Positions 43,331 to 52,113 are shown, numbered from the stretch's first letter. The stretch: 64,000 nucleotides of DNA from Aequorivita sp. UBA3180 (GCA_002364215.1 DEXQ01000018.1:251920-315919), one strand, 5' to 3'. Translations and numbers: made by a program. Notes: generated from the letters alone by a model not told the origin.

Positions 43331-43996
43331 TTAAAGGCTTGAAAATTGAAGGGAGACATCTCTCCAGCGCTTCTTTTCATCGCGCACGTACAGGCGACAA
43401 TACAGCGATGTACCAACAACTCTTTGGCAGTTTTCCAATTTGTCAAACTCTTCAATGAGATTGTCATCGCCAAGTTCGCGCACTTGCTTTCGGGCCTTTG
43501 CCAAAAGCTTTGGATCATACTCTCCTTTGGTTCCCTTGATCAAGAGACCGTCCAGAAGGTTGTACATACCTTTATGGCGTGCCTCAAATTTTTCACGGAA
43601 AATATCCTTGATGGCATTGATGTGCACGGTTGCCTCTTCGGTAAACTCGAAGCGCTCTTGACGGTCCACGGTTACCTTTACAGTATCTTCCTCATTTTTT
43701 AGGCTGAAGGATTTGGTTTCCTTTGGTTCCTTGCCTTCGATGGTGTACATTCGATCGTAGAGTTTATTGGCTTCACGAATGGTGTACTCCTTAAGTTCCA
43801 GCATTTCTTTTTGAATCTGCTTGAATTTGGATGCTGCGTGTAGTGTAAAACTATCCTTATCGGCTCGGAACTGCTTTTTACCTTTTTCGTAGTTGTCAGC
43901 TTCAGCCTGTTTGCGACGTGCGAGTTCTGCCTGAAGTTCATCTGCAGTAAGGGCACTCAAATCAATTTGCGGGGGGGTTAATGTTTCTGTGTTCAT
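43331..43996 (-). CDS. DUF3164-like phage protein
   Basis: The 221-residue helical protein has MLELKEYTIREANKLYDRMY, VTVDRQERFEFTEEA, and a late RLYVRDEKKRWRDVSLQF, like DUF3164 proteins near the transposition genes of Mu-like phages. Its role is not known; the position suggests an early function. Confidence 0.65.
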   Translation of the reverse strand: MNTETLTPPQIDLSALTADELQAELARRKQAEADNYEKGKKQFRADKDSFTLHAASKFKQIQKEMLELKEYTIREANKLYDRMYTIEGKEPKETKSFSLKNEEDTVKVTVDRQERFEFTEEATVHINAIKDIFREKFEARHKGMYNLLDGLLIKGTKGEYDPKLLAKARKQVRELGDDNLIEEFDKLENCQRVVGTSLYCRLYVRDEKKRWRDVSLQFSSL

Positions 43997-43998
43997 AA

Positions 43999-44358
43999 TT
44001 AATTTTGTTTTTTATAGAATTCTTTGATTGTGGAAGGTGCATCATTGGCACATTTAACTACATCTTTAAGAAGCTGCAGAAATTCTGGATTTTGAAAACT
44101 GGCTCTTACTAAAAGGAAGATTAAATTCGAATACTCACCTTCCATCATAATATCTGTGGTGTTCTTATCTAAATTAATTTTCATATAAAACCCGGACAAT
44201 TCGTGCCTACTTTTCAATTCTGCTTTTAAATCTTCCTCTGTAAAGTCAGTTAGTTCTGGAATAACAGATTTTTCATCTGTGGATCTTGCTTGGAGTTCAA
44301 CTTTTAATTTAAAGCTTGATACTTCCTTAATGTCGATTTTTTGTGTTGTCTCACTCAT
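43999..44358 (-). CDS. Prophage early protein, unknown (119 aa)
   Basis: A 119-residue acidic protein with KLKVELQARSTDEKSVIPE; AAACAATCGCAAA precedes its ATG. It lies two bases upstream of the DUF3164-like gene. No family recognised. Confidence 0.6.
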   Translation of the reverse strand: MSETTQKIDIKEVSSFKLKVELQARSTDEKSVIPELTDFTEEDLKAELKSRHELSGFYMKINLDKNTTDIMMEGEYSNLIFLLVRASFQNPEFLQLLKDVVKCANDAPSTIKEFYKKQN

Positions 44359-44370
44359 TTTGCGATTGTT

Positions 44371-44640
44371 TTAGTTATTAAATGGTTTTAAAATTTGCCA
44401 ACCATTGTTATAGATCAGCAGGTTTCTTTCACTATCATACTGGAGGCTTGGCCGTGACCAGTGATGATCTTCTATTTCATCCATCACTTTGTTTATTTTC
44501 TCCCAAAGCCTCTCAGAAAGCTTTAAGCGGCCATTGATGTACTGATGGATCAGGATACATTCTTCCGTTGTTAGATTTCCGGAGAAATGGCGGCTGTAGC
44601 AAATGGCATCCAATAAAGAGTGATGTGTGTATTTTTTCAT
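44371..44640 (-). CDS. Prophage early protein, unknown (89 aa)
   Basis: An 89-residue helical protein (HHSLLDAICYSRHFSGNLTTEECILIHQYING). One base separates it from the gene upstream. Unknown. Confidence 0.6.
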   Translation of the reverse strand: MKKYTHHSLLDAICYSRHFSGNLTTEECILIHQYINGRLKLSERLWEKINKVMDEIEDHHWSRPSLQYDSERNLLIYNNGWQILKPFNN

Positions 44641-44641
44641 A

Positions 44642-44977
44642 TTAATTGAGTTGGGGGATAATATTCAGTTTGCGTGCCTGGTCCATCAGCGGTGGACAGC
44701 TGAGCATAAAAATGTTGAGCGTTTTTTCGTTATAAAGTGCCATTGATGTAGTTGGATCCAACACGGATTCATATTCTCCTATTTCGCTCCACCATTCGTC
44801 CTCCAGTCGGGAAATCTCGAAAAGAAACCATTTGTTCAATGCGGTGTTTGCTAAAAGCTTTTGTAAATCCTTTGGATTGTGCGCCTTGTTACAGCAGTAT
44901 TTTAACCATAGCTGAAAAAGTTTGTCTTCATATTCAGCTTGAGATAATGTCAACAGTTTTGCGATTGTGTTTTCCAT
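44642..44977 (-). CDS. Prophage early protein, unknown (111 aa)
   Basis: The ATG giving MENTIAKLL is preferred over an in-frame upstream ATG that would overlap the ATPase gene. The motif ACAATCGCAAAA lies at codons 4-8. The product is helical with several Trp (WLKYCCNKAH, EDEWWSEIGEYE). Confidence 0.6.
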   Translation of the reverse strand: MENTIAKLLTLSQAEYEDKLFQLWLKYCCNKAHNPKDLQKLLANTALNKWFLFEISRLEDEWWSEIGEYESVLDPTTSMALYNEKTLNIFMLSCPPLMDQARKLNIIPQLN

Positions 44978-44988
44978 TGTTATTTTTA

Positions 44989-45615
44989 TTAAAGTGATCC
45001 TTCCAATTCTTTTACGCCTTCTTCCCAAATGATGTAAGGTTTACCGCCACCATAGCGACTTACGGCGCTTGCTATATAGCTATCAATATGTATCTTAACA
45101 TCGGCATCGTACCGAACAAATTTTGCGGGACGGCCTTCTGGATGTTTCCCTTCAGCATGGGAAAGAAAAATGAACAGCACGTCCGGAAATTCTTCTTTCA
45201 ATTCTTTATACTGGGCCTTTGTTAATCCGCTGTACTGAAAGCTGTCAATAATTGCGATTTTTGGCGCTTTAGGCCTCCGTAGCCTATTTTTCATTTCTTC
45301 AATGGGTTCACGGTTCAAAACAATTATTTTGCGACTGTAGCCCTTTAAATAGCTTTGCTTCACCGCACGTTGGAATGATTTTCTAGCGCCTTCTTCCAAA
45401 GTATTGTACAGCACCTTTCCTGTTTTGGTCAACTCCTTGGCAAGCTTGAGGGCGAAACGGGTTTTTCCGTTTCCGGAATGTCCCCAAATCATCCACACAC
45501 CGCTGCACTCTGGTATTCCAAAGAGCGCTTCCCAATCTTCGCTAACTTCAAGGTCCGTGAACTTCATTTTATATATATCGTTTATCGACAATGCCCTTTT
45601 AACTTGCTTTGCCAT
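44989..45615 (-). CDS. RecA-like P-loop ATPase
   Basis: The 208-residue protein has Walker A GHSGNGKTRFA near residue 46, Walker B PKIAIIDSFQ, and a further LFIFLSHAEGKHPEG sensor-like region, the RecA/RadA/DnaB-type core. It overlaps the MuB-like gene by 17 bases. In these prophages it may aid transposition or replication restart; the fold is clear, the role is inferred. Confidence 0.75.
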   Translation of the reverse strand: MAKQVKRALSINDIYKMKFTDLEVSEDWEALFGIPECSGVWMIWGHSGNGKTRFALKLAKELTKTGKVLYNTLEEGARKSFQRAVKQSYLKGYSRKIIVLNREPIEEMKNRLRRPKAPKIAIIDSFQYSGLTKAQYKELKEEFPDVLFIFLSHAEGKHPEGRPAKFVRYDADVKIHIDSYIASAVSRYGGGKPYIIWEEGVKELEGSL

Positions 45616-46480
45616 GAATACGTTTCTCTTTTTGGATTTCTATGTACACGCGCGTGAGCGATCCGTTTGTTTTTGCCCACAAATCTTTCATGCTCATTTG
45701 GCAATTGTTAGCCGCGGCTACTTGGGCCATTTGTCTCTTTAGGAATTCGCGTACTGCCAATTCCCCTTCAGGAGTAACACGTTGGTACCGGCTGCCGAAT
45801 CTTCTGAATACTTCAGCAAATCCCACTTTTTTAAGGTTACGTGATCGGTTTAGTTTTTCCTTTAGTCCATCTGCACCCATCATATACCACGCGCATGAAA
45901 ATTCGGTAGCATTCCACAATGCCTTTAGTTCTAAAAAGGCGGGGTATTCCAAATCTCCAGCTTCATCAAGAATTACCAATGGCGTTGTCATAGACCGTAT
46001 GTAATGGGTTAAATCCTCGTAAATGGTGGAGTATCTTCCTTCGTGATCAATCCCGAATTCCTTGGCAATTTGCTTAATGAGCTTTTGACGGCTTTTTACT
46101 TGAGAGCAATCGATATAGACAGCATTTCGATGTTCCTTGCAGTACTGTTTTGCAGTGTGGCTTTTACCCAAATCGGCATTATCACAGAAAATACTGGAGA
46201 TGGAATTCTCCTGGCATGCTTCCAGTTGAGCATATAGAAATTCGAAGGCTTCCGTTTTAGCCGTGTTCCAAGCATTGAATGGATTCTCAGGAACATTTAG
46301 TTTTCTTGCCAACTGTCGCAGTTTGCTATCACTTACTACACGGTCCATCTCTCCGTGAAGCAATCTGCTGAGCTGTGATGGATTAATATCAAAGGTTACC
46401 GCCATTTTATTGTTGGAGGTATAGTTTGATGATTGATCCTTCAGGGTTTTTACTATTCTATCTTTAAATTCTTGTCTCAT
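45599..46480 (-). CDS. MuB-like transposition ATPase
   Basis: The 293-residue protein has an N-terminal HTH (VTFDINPSQLSRLLHGEMD) and an AAA ATPase core: Walker A in CDNADLGKSHTAK (degenerate first glycine) and Walker B LVILDEAGDL. MuB-type proteins bind target DNA and activate the transposase. It follows the transposase by ten bases; its ATG is preceded by AAAATCGCAATT. Confidence 0.85.
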   Translation of the reverse strand: MRQEFKDRIVKTLKDQSSNYTSNNKMAVTFDINPSQLSRLLHGEMDRVVSDSKLRQLARKLNVPENPFNAWNTAKTEAFEFLYAQLEACQENSISSIFCDNADLGKSHTAKQYCKEHRNAVYIDCSQVKSRQKLIKQIAKEFGIDHEGRYSTIYEDLTHYIRSMTTPLVILDEAGDLEYPAFLELKALWNATEFSCAWYMMGADGLKEKLNRSRNLKKVGFAEVFRRFGSRYQRVTPEGELAVREFLKRQMAQVAAANNCQMSMKDLWAKTNGSLTRVYIEIQKEKRIHGKAS

Positions 46481-46490
46481 AATTGCGATT

Positions 46491-48503
46491 TTAGAGGCTA
46501 TTGAATGCGTTTTCTTTTATTGAATTTTGTGAATCCACTTCGCTATAATCAAAGTCATCATCATCTACTGGTACCGTTTTCACTATTTCTACATTTTCCG
46601 GTAAATCAAGTGCTGCAGTATTTTCAATTATTGCAGGTTTGCCAATGTAGTTTCGACCTGCCTTTATTGTTTTATCGAATTCCGATACATATTTGGCTTG
46701 GTTTAAGTAGGCGATTTCGTCTTTTTCGGTTTGTTCGGCTTTGGCTGTTTGGTAGTTTTCCAATCCCTTACACGAGCAGATAAATACATCATCTTGATAT
46801 AAATGGATAGTTTCAATTCCGGATGATGCAGGAATGTAATATGCCATCACATTCAGGTTGTTGGTTTTTAACCTTTCCAGAATTTTTACTGAAGGGAGTG
46901 TGTATTTGTGATTGTTTGCAAATAGATATTGCGATCTTCTGATACTGGTTTCAATACCTACACCGATATATTTTGCAAGTAATGATTCGTCATATTTTGC
47001 GAGTTTTGGGTTTAAGTGAAACATCAGAACTTCCATTCTGGACATTCCTTTGTACTTCTTTTGGTTTGGATGTTTGGCGTTATTAAACTGTTGGATAACC
47101 GCTAAATCATCCGCAACAAGTTCTTTGTATTCGTAGTATTTCTCCTTGAAATTATCGTTTTCGGCATCAAAGATTTTTTCCTGTTTAACTCGGTTGGCTT
47201 CCAGTTTTGAATAGAAACGGCCAATTCCATCTTGATACTTTTTCTCGTAACCGTATTTTTTAACACGGTGCATGCTTTCCGCATACTTTTCCTGAGCATT
47301 CCCCGGATTCGCCCATCTAACAAAAGGGAAAACATTTCCGGCTTGCATAAGGGTATGTTCAAAATGCTTAACCAAGTGGTTTTCCACTTCCATTTCCATA
47401 GGAATACCGATATCATTTCGGTGTAGGAAGCGAAACATATCTCGCATACAGTCCAGGAATAGATCAGTATCTTTTTTCTTGCTGTAGGAAGCTCCAATAC
47501 AGGCACCGGAAGCTACGTCATAAGCGTAGTATGCTTTTACACGTTTGCCATTGATCATTTTGCGAGGTAGATCCCTATCATCCATCGAGATTTTTGAAAG
47601 GCTGTAATTGGGCTGATCGCGGTGATGGTGTGGGCGATGTGTTGAATTGAATTCGAGCGCTCCTGAACGGTAGCTGTCTACAAGCACTCTATTTTTAGGA
47701 TCGTTTATATAATTCCACACAGTGGCCTCACTAATTGTTACCGGCATTCCATCTACCATAAAATCTTCCCTATCAAATAATTCTCCTGTTTTGGTATCGA
47801 CCACCTCAATGGCACCTCCAAGAAATTGCATATATAGATCGTGCACGGAGTTGCTGTATGGTTTGTTTGGAAGGGTGTAAAGACTGAGGATGAGTTTTTC
47901 AATCTGGACGGTAACCTTTCGGCTGTTATCGTTGCACCATTTTTTGGAGATCAGTGCTATGTGGCCATCCTTTTTATATTCGTTGTATTTGTTCTGGATC
48001 CTGCGGGGGTTTGTTGGCAGGGTATGGTCCATTTTATTTTTATCGATGGAATTCACGGCATCGGCCACTTTATCCCAAAGCTTGGTGGCTTTACTTCCCA
48101 ATGCTTTTTTACGTCCGGATCTATTTTTGATAATAGTGTCGATGGTATTGAGAATGTGGGCATCGTTGCAATATTGAAGCTGCGTGTCCGGGGGAAGATT
48201 TCTACCATCGGGCAGTTTGTACTTACTGAAAAAAGACGGGGCCATGTGATCGAGCTCGATACGATCCTGGAATTTGGATTCCTTTACTTTGAGATAAGGA
48301 TCTCCAACTTTTTCGATGATCGCTTCTTTAAATCGATCGGGGATACTGTCGAATGCAACTAACGCTTTTGTGCCTTTGCACCCACGGCGAACTGTTTCTA
48401 TCTGGCCCCGCGATTTCAATTGTTTATAATTGGCAGTGGATAATATTTTTTGCTTGGTTAACCAGGCTACTTCAAAACATAATATGTTATTGTAGTACAT
48501 CAT
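46491..48503 (-). CDS. MuA-like DDE transposase
   Basis: The 670-residue protein has an N-terminal MuA-type DNA-binding half (TKQKILSTANYKQLKSRGQI, RRGCKGTKALVAFDSIPDR) and an rve-type core: first Asp in YYAYDVASG and catalytic Glu in NPGNAQEKYAESMHRVKKY. The middle position reads MEVENHLV, with Glu where DNG is usual. The C-terminus has a beta domain and an acidic tail for MuB contact. It starts inside the stop of the Ner-like gene. Confidence 0.9.
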   Translation of the reverse strand: MMYYNNILCFEVAWLTKQKILSTANYKQLKSRGQIETVRRGCKGTKALVAFDSIPDRFKEAIIEKVGDPYLKVKESKFQDRIELDHMAPSFFSKYKLPDGRNLPPDTQLQYCNDAHILNTIDTIIKNRSGRKKALGSKATKLWDKVADAVNSIDKNKMDHTLPTNPRRIQNKYNEYKKDGHIALISKKWCNDNSRKVTVQIEKLILSLYTLPNKPYSNSVHDLYMQFLGGAIEVVDTKTGELFDREDFMVDGMPVTISEATVWNYINDPKNRVLVDSYRSGALEFNSTHRPHHHRDQPNYSLSKISMDDRDLPRKMINGKRVKAYYAYDVASGACIGASYSKKKDTDLFLDCMRDMFRFLHRNDIGIPMEMEVENHLVKHFEHTLMQAGNVFPFVRWANPGNAQEKYAESMHRVKKYGYEKKYQDGIGRFYSKLEANRVKQEKIFDAENDNFKEKYYEYKELVADDLAVIQQFNNAKHPNQKKYKGMSRMEVLMFHLNPKLAKYDESLLAKYIGVGIETSIRRSQYLFANNHKYTLPSVKILERLKTNNLNVMAYYIPASSGIETIHLYQDDVFICSCKGLENYQTAKAEQTEKDEIAYLNQAKYVSEFDKTIKAGRNYIGKPAIIENTAALDLPENVEIVKTVPVDDDDFDYSEVDSQNSIKENAFNSL

Positions 48504-48721
48504 ACTGCCTGATTGATTTTTTCCTGAATTTTCTTTTCTCTCTTTTCAATAATACCATTGACTGCAGCATCAATACTTTCAATGTCATTTTCACCATTGA
48601 ACCATCGCTGAACTGTGTTTCTGTGATACTCAGTTATTTCGCAAATTGTTTCAATATCTCCCCACTTCAATTTTTTTCGGAGGTCAGTACGTTGCTGTTT
48701 TTTACTTGGTTTATTTTGCAT
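48500..48721 (-). CDS. Ner-like HTH protein (73 aa)
   Basis: A small basic protein with HTH KWGDIETICEITEYHRNTVQRWFNG and a long C-terminal helix. It is first in the early operon and diverges from the repressor, as ner does in Mu, and overlaps the transposase ATG. It probably represses the early promoter. Confidence 0.75.
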   Translation of the reverse strand: MQNKPSKKQQRTDLRKKLKWGDIETICEITEYHRNTVQRWFNGENDIESIDAAVNGIIEKREKKIQEKINQAV

Positions 48722-48739
48722 AACTTTGGTTTGTTATGG

Positions 48740-48761
48740 CAAATATAGCGACATAATTCGC
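48740..48761. promoter_or_regulatory. Early promoter and GCGA-N6-TCGC operator
   Basis: Between the divergent repressor and Ner-like genes, the minus strand has TATATTTG (48747-48740), matching the TAnnTTTG box, immediately next to the palindrome GCGA-CATAAT-TCGC (48748-48761). Repressor and/or Ner-like protein would bind here to decide lysogeny. Confidence 0.65.
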
Positions 48762-48776
48762 TTTTAAAAAATAAAA

Positions 48777-49595
48777 ATGCAAGAAATTTCGCTTTTTAAG
48801 AAAAATATCCTTGAATTCATTGAATTTAAAGGGATTCGCAAAAGCGAGTTTTATCGAATGACAGGTATAACTCGTAGTGTTTTGGACAAAAATTCAGGTC
48901 TTACAGAGGATAATGTGGCGAAATTTATCGCAACCTTTCCAGAGGTAAATTTGGAATGGTTTGTTACTGGAAAGGGTAAAATGTTGAAGGAAAATTCCGA
49001 AGAAAATGTTAAACAGGAAAAATACTTAGGCGTACAGGAAAAACCCTTTTTTTATGAAAAACAAAAAGGAAATTTGCCTTCTGTAATAACTGTAGATTCT
49101 CAAGGCGAAGAAAATATTTTAATGGTACCGGTGGCGGCCAGAGCCGGATATTTATCTGGTTATGGTGATGCTGATTATCTGGCGACCCTTCCAACTTACA
49201 GAATGCCAAAATTACAAAATGGAACATTTCGAATGTTTGAAGTTGCAGGTCATAGTATGTACCCAACTATTCACCAAGGTTCAATTGCAATTGGTGAGTG
49301 GGTAGAAAACTGGAAAGACATCAAGGACAATCAAATTTATATTGTCGTTACTGCTGAAGATGGTATTGTTATTAAAAGAGTAATGAACCGGATCGAAAAA
49401 TATAATAACCTATATCTTAAAAGCGACAATAGAAAGGAATATCCTAGCTACACAATTGACCCAAATTCTATTTTGGAGGTATGGCACCTCAAAACTGCAT
49501 TAATTTTTGAATTTCAGGATCCAGCTGATCTATATGATCGGGTTAATGATCTTGAGGTGGAATTTCACATGCTTCAAGGACTTTTAAAGCGGTAA
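48777..49595 (+). CDS. S24/LexA-like prophage repressor
   Basis: The 272-residue protein has an N-terminal DNA-binding region (FLEF-like ILEFIEFKGIRKSEFYRMTGI, VNLEWFVTGKGKML) and a C-terminal S24 peptidase with likely cleavage loop AARAGYLSG, catalytic Ser in VAGHSMYPTI and catalytic Lys in GIVIKRVMN. It should keep the prophage silent and be cut after DNA damage, giving SOS induction. It diverges from the transposition operon. Confidence 0.9.
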   Translation: MQEISLFKKNILEFIEFKGIRKSEFYRMTGITRSVLDKNSGLTEDNVAKFIATFPEVNLEWFVTGKGKMLKENSEENVKQEKYLGVQEKPFFYEKQKGNLPSVITVDSQGEENILMVPVAARAGYLSGYGDADYLATLPTYRMPKLQNGTFRMFEVAGHSMYPTIHQGSIAIGEWVENWKDIKDNQIYIVVTAEDGIVIKRVMNRIEKYNNLYLKSDNRKEYPSYTIDPNSILEVWHLKTALIFEFQDPADLYDRVNDLEVEFHMLQGLLKR

Positions 49596-49850
49596 ATAAC
49601 TGATGTACATTTGGTTTTTCTGCTAAAACACACACACCAAAATCATATCTAAAAAGGCTTTTTCCCTTGTTTACAGGAGAATTAGCCGTTTTTGAATGTT
49701 ATTAAAAATGGTAATATAACCCCTCGCAAACATCAAAAAGTATTCTTTTGGGGAATAATTCAGGCGTTAAATATTAACTGAAAGCTCCAATTTTACTATT
49801 TTTTGTAACCCCATTTGTAACCCCATTGAGTAACCCCAATAAAATTCGCA
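49596..49850. other. Prophage right (Mu left-type) end with GTAACCCC repeats
   Basis: The 255 bases after the repressor hold no gene. Three tandem copies of TTTGTAACCCCA or its variant (49802-49813, 49814-49825, 49826-49838) lie within 50 bases of the proposed terminus AATTCGCA, with a weaker TAACCCC at about 49717. These are likely transposase sites. Confidence 0.6.
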
Positions 49851-49855
49851 ATTTT

Positions 49856-50152
49856 AAAAGGGTATTAAATAATGTTTAAAATCCAATGAAATTTAAAGGC
49901 TCTAATAGTAATAAATACTAGAGTTTAGAGCCTATTTGAAGTATAGTGAATGGTAATGGTAGTAAAATGGCGTGTAATGACCTTAGAACGGTAATTAATA
50001 GTAAATATGACCGTTTTGTTTTATATTGCAGTTACAATCTAAAAACCCTGCGAAGCTTTATAAACTCTAAGAAAACCGACCTTTTTTATATTGATTTCTT
50101 TTGTATTGTTGGTTTTAGGGGGCATATATCTTCGTATAATATTTAAGTCAAA
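49856..50152. other. Host intergenic DNA with nested hairpin and promoter-like box
   Basis: No gene is seen. GGCTCTAA/TTAGAGCC with an inner TAGTA/TACTA (49898-49932) makes a strong hairpin followed by TATTTG. A TATCTTCG box (50127-50134) with upstream TTG resembles a promoter for the DUF4442 gene. Confidence 0.5.
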
Positions 50153-50605
50153 ATGAAACTGAGCCCAAGTAAAATCAATACTTTTTTATTGTTTAAATTG
50201 CCTTCGGCTTATTTTACGGGCGTACGCGTGAAATCAATTTCAGAAACAACTTGCATAACCACGGTAAAACATCGATGGATAAATCAAAACCCGTTCAAAT
50301 CCATTTTTTGGGCGGTACAGGGGATGGCTGCAGAGCTCAGTACCGGAGCTATGGTTATGTCGAAAATAAAGGAGAGTAATAAAAACATCTCGATGCTCGT
50401 GGCGAATAATAGAGCTACTTTCACTAAAAAAGCTAAGGGCAGAATTTTGTTTACCTGTACCGATGGTGCATTAATAAATGAAGCAATTGATAAAACTATT
50501 TCTACGGGGGAAGGTCAAACCATTTGGATGAAATCTGAAGGAAAGGATGCGGCGGGGGATGTCGTTTCTACTTTTGAATTTGAATGGACTTTAAAGGTTA
50601 AATAG
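50153..50605 (+). CDS. DUF4442 hotdog-fold protein
   Basis: The 150-residue protein has the DUF4442 order: KLPSAYFTGVRVKSI, HRWINQNPFKSIFWAVQGMAAELSTG and TFKKAKGRI-like ATFTKKAKGRILFTC. It belongs to the thioesterase-like hotdog superfamily; no acyl substrate is known. This is the first host gene right of the prophage. Confidence 0.8.
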   Translation: MKLSPSKINTFLLFKLPSAYFTGVRVKSISETTCITTVKHRWINQNPFKSIFWAVQGMAAELSTGAMVMSKIKESNKNISMLVANNRATFTKKAKGRILFTCTDGALINEAIDKTISTGEGQTIWMKSEGKDAAGDVVSTFEFEWTLKVK

Positions 50606-50795
50606 TGTAAACCTCAATTGTGCAAAGGTTTGCGAAACACAGATAGGTGATTAACAATTTTTTAACAAGCTTAATTGGCTCGCAAACAGAATTTAATTCG
50701 AAAAAAATGGTTATATTTAAAACGCATTAAAACAAAATCTTCTGCCTATTGTAAAAATCTACCTACTTAAATTTTTAACTAAACCTCAATTAGCT

Positions 50796-50993
50796 ATGGC
50801 AAGAGCAATGTTTGATTACACCAAAGCTGTACTTTCAAAAGTAAGTTTTGACGTCAATTTGTTTTGCAAGGAGTTGAAGAAAGCGTTAACCAGATTACTT
50901 CCCTACGAAGTAGAAGAACTAAAAGTCTGGATTGACTCGCTTATCAAGCAGAACCCCCAATTAAATCAATGTCTAATTTATCTAAACCCATAA
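50796..50993 (+). CDS. Small conserved flavobacterial protein (65 aa)
   Basis: A 65-residue helical protein (MFDYTKAVLSKVSFDVNLFCKELKKAL, LLPYEVEELKVWIDSLI) with a strong terminator right after its stop. The pattern occurs in small flavobacterial proteins of unknown role. Confidence 0.65.
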   Translation: MARAMFDYTKAVLSKVSFDVNLFCKELKKALTRLLPYEVEELKVWIDSLIKQNPQLNQCLIYLNP

Positions 50994-51024
50994 AAAAATC
51001 CCGCCTTTTCTGGCGGGATTTTTT
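50993..51024 (+). terminator. Terminator after the 65-aa gene
   Basis: AAATCCCGCC-TTTTCT-GGCGGGATTT followed by TTTT, a perfect 10-bp stem. Confidence 0.92.
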
Positions 51025-51066
51025 AGTTAATAGTTAATAGTTAATAGTTAATAGTTAATAGTTAAT
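51025..51066. repeat. AGTTAAT heptamer, six tandem copies
   Basis: Six perfect head-to-tail AGTTAAT units follow the terminator, between convergent genes. Confidence 0.95.
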
Positions 51067-51117
51067 GGGTTATTTAGTTATTTCACTGATCACTGAATGC
51101 TGACCTCTGAATAAGTG

Positions 51118-52056
51118 CTACTTTTTAGTCGGACTTATAATTTTCACATCCTGAAAAGCAATTGCCCCGCGGATTACGCCAGAAATAATATCGTGCAGCG
51201 CATTGATAATTTGCATTTTCAACTCACTTTTACTGTAAATCAAGCTCACTTCGCGCGCAGGGGAAGGTTCCTTAAAATATCTTAAATTCTTGGTTTGCGA
51301 AGGCAAAATATCCAAGGTATGTAAATAGGGAAGGAGCGTCATGCCCAAACCTTCGTCGGCAAGTTTTATTAACGTTTCAAAACTACCGCTCTCCAATTGA
51401 AATTTTTCACTTCCCCCGTTTTTTGAAGCTTTGCAGAGGTTTATAATTCCATCGCGGAAACAATGCCCGTCTTCCAGCAATAATATATCCTCAATGTCAA
51501 GGTCATTGGTTTCCAACTTTTCCTTTGAGGCCAAACGGTGATTTTCCGGAATGTAGCCCACGAATGGCTCATAATAAATGGGTCTTTCTTTTATTTTTTC
51601 CTGTTTCAGCGGCGTGGCTGCAATGGCGGCATCCAAATAGCCATCGTTAATTTTTGTAATGATTTCGTCTGTGTTCAGTTCTTCAATTTTCAATTGCACC
51701 TTTGGATAACGGTTTGAAAAACTCTTCAAAAACATAGGAAGCAATGTTGGCATTACGGTAGGAATGATGCCGAGTTTGAAAGTCCCGCCAATAAAGCCTT
51801 TTTCCTGGTCCACAACATCTTGCATGCGTTCGGACTCATTGACAATGTTTCGTGCCTGCTCCACAATTTTTTTACCGACGCCCGTGAGTTCAATTGGTTT
51901 TTTACTTCGGTCAAAAATCTGGATTTCCAATTCCTCCTCCAGTTTTTGAATCTGCATACTTAGCGTGGGTTGCGTTACAAAAGTTTTTTCGGCAGCTTTT
52001 GTGAAATTCTGCTGTTCGGCGACTGCCAAAACGTATTTAAGTTGGGTGATTGTCAT
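51118..52056 (-). CDS. oxyR: Hydrogen-peroxide-sensing LysR regulator
   Basis: The 312-residue protein has an N-terminal LysR HTH (FTKAAEKTFVTQPTLSMQIQKLEEEL) and the OxyR redox pair in DGHCFRDGIINLCKA: two Cys separated by eight residues as in E. coli Cys199/Cys208. Disulfide formation by peroxide would turn on catalase and peroxiredoxin genes. No target gene is adjacent. Confidence 0.9.
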   Translation of the reverse strand: MTITQLKYVLAVAEQQNFTKAAEKTFVTQPTLSMQIQKLEEELEIQIFDRSKKPIELTGVGKKIVEQARNIVNESERMQDVVDQEKGFIGGTFKLGIIPTVMPTLLPMFLKSFSNRYPKVQLKIEELNTDEIITKINDGYLDAAIAATPLKQEKIKERPIYYEPFVGYIPENHRLASKEKLETNDLDIEDILLLEDGHCFRDGIINLCKASKNGGSEKFQLESGSFETLIKLADEGLGMTLLPYLHTLDILPSQTKNLRYFKEPSPAREVSLIYSKSELKMQIINALHDIISGVIRGAIAFQDVKIISPTKK

Positions 52057-52113
52057 TGTAAATTATATTTATGCAAATTTACATATTTAATCAATATAAT
52101 TTATAGTGAAAAT

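Larger units (their letters stand above)
12343..49850. mobile_element. Mu-like transposable prophage, contractile tail, about 37.5 kb
   Basis: The element contains a MuA-like transposase, MuB-like ATPase, Ner-like HTH, S24 repressor, gp16/DUF3164-like early genes and a complete Mu-type head and contractile tail set. Proposed ends are TGAGAATT at 12343 and AATTCGCA at 49850: an imperfect inverted repeat beginning TG, flanked by ATTTT on both sides (12338-12342 and 49851-49855), the 5-bp duplication expected for Mu. Tandem GTAACCCC repeats just inside the right end fit transposase binding sites. An alternative near-match, TATCT at 12287 and 49646, lacks TG ends on the left. All major genes look intact, so the prophage may be active. 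Confidence 0.9.

Noticed and set aside
12287..49650. TATCT at 12287-12291 and 49646-49650 as an alternative target duplication
   Set aside because: The left end would start ATAATC rather than TG and the two termini share no inverted repeat; the ATTTT model fits Mu-type ends better.
49946..50146. 66-codon plus-strand frame
   Set aside because: Composition is unlike a protein, it overlaps a promoter-like region and has no neighbour coupling.
51025..51066. CRISPR array
   Set aside because: The repeat is seven bases without spacers, and no cas gene is present in the window.
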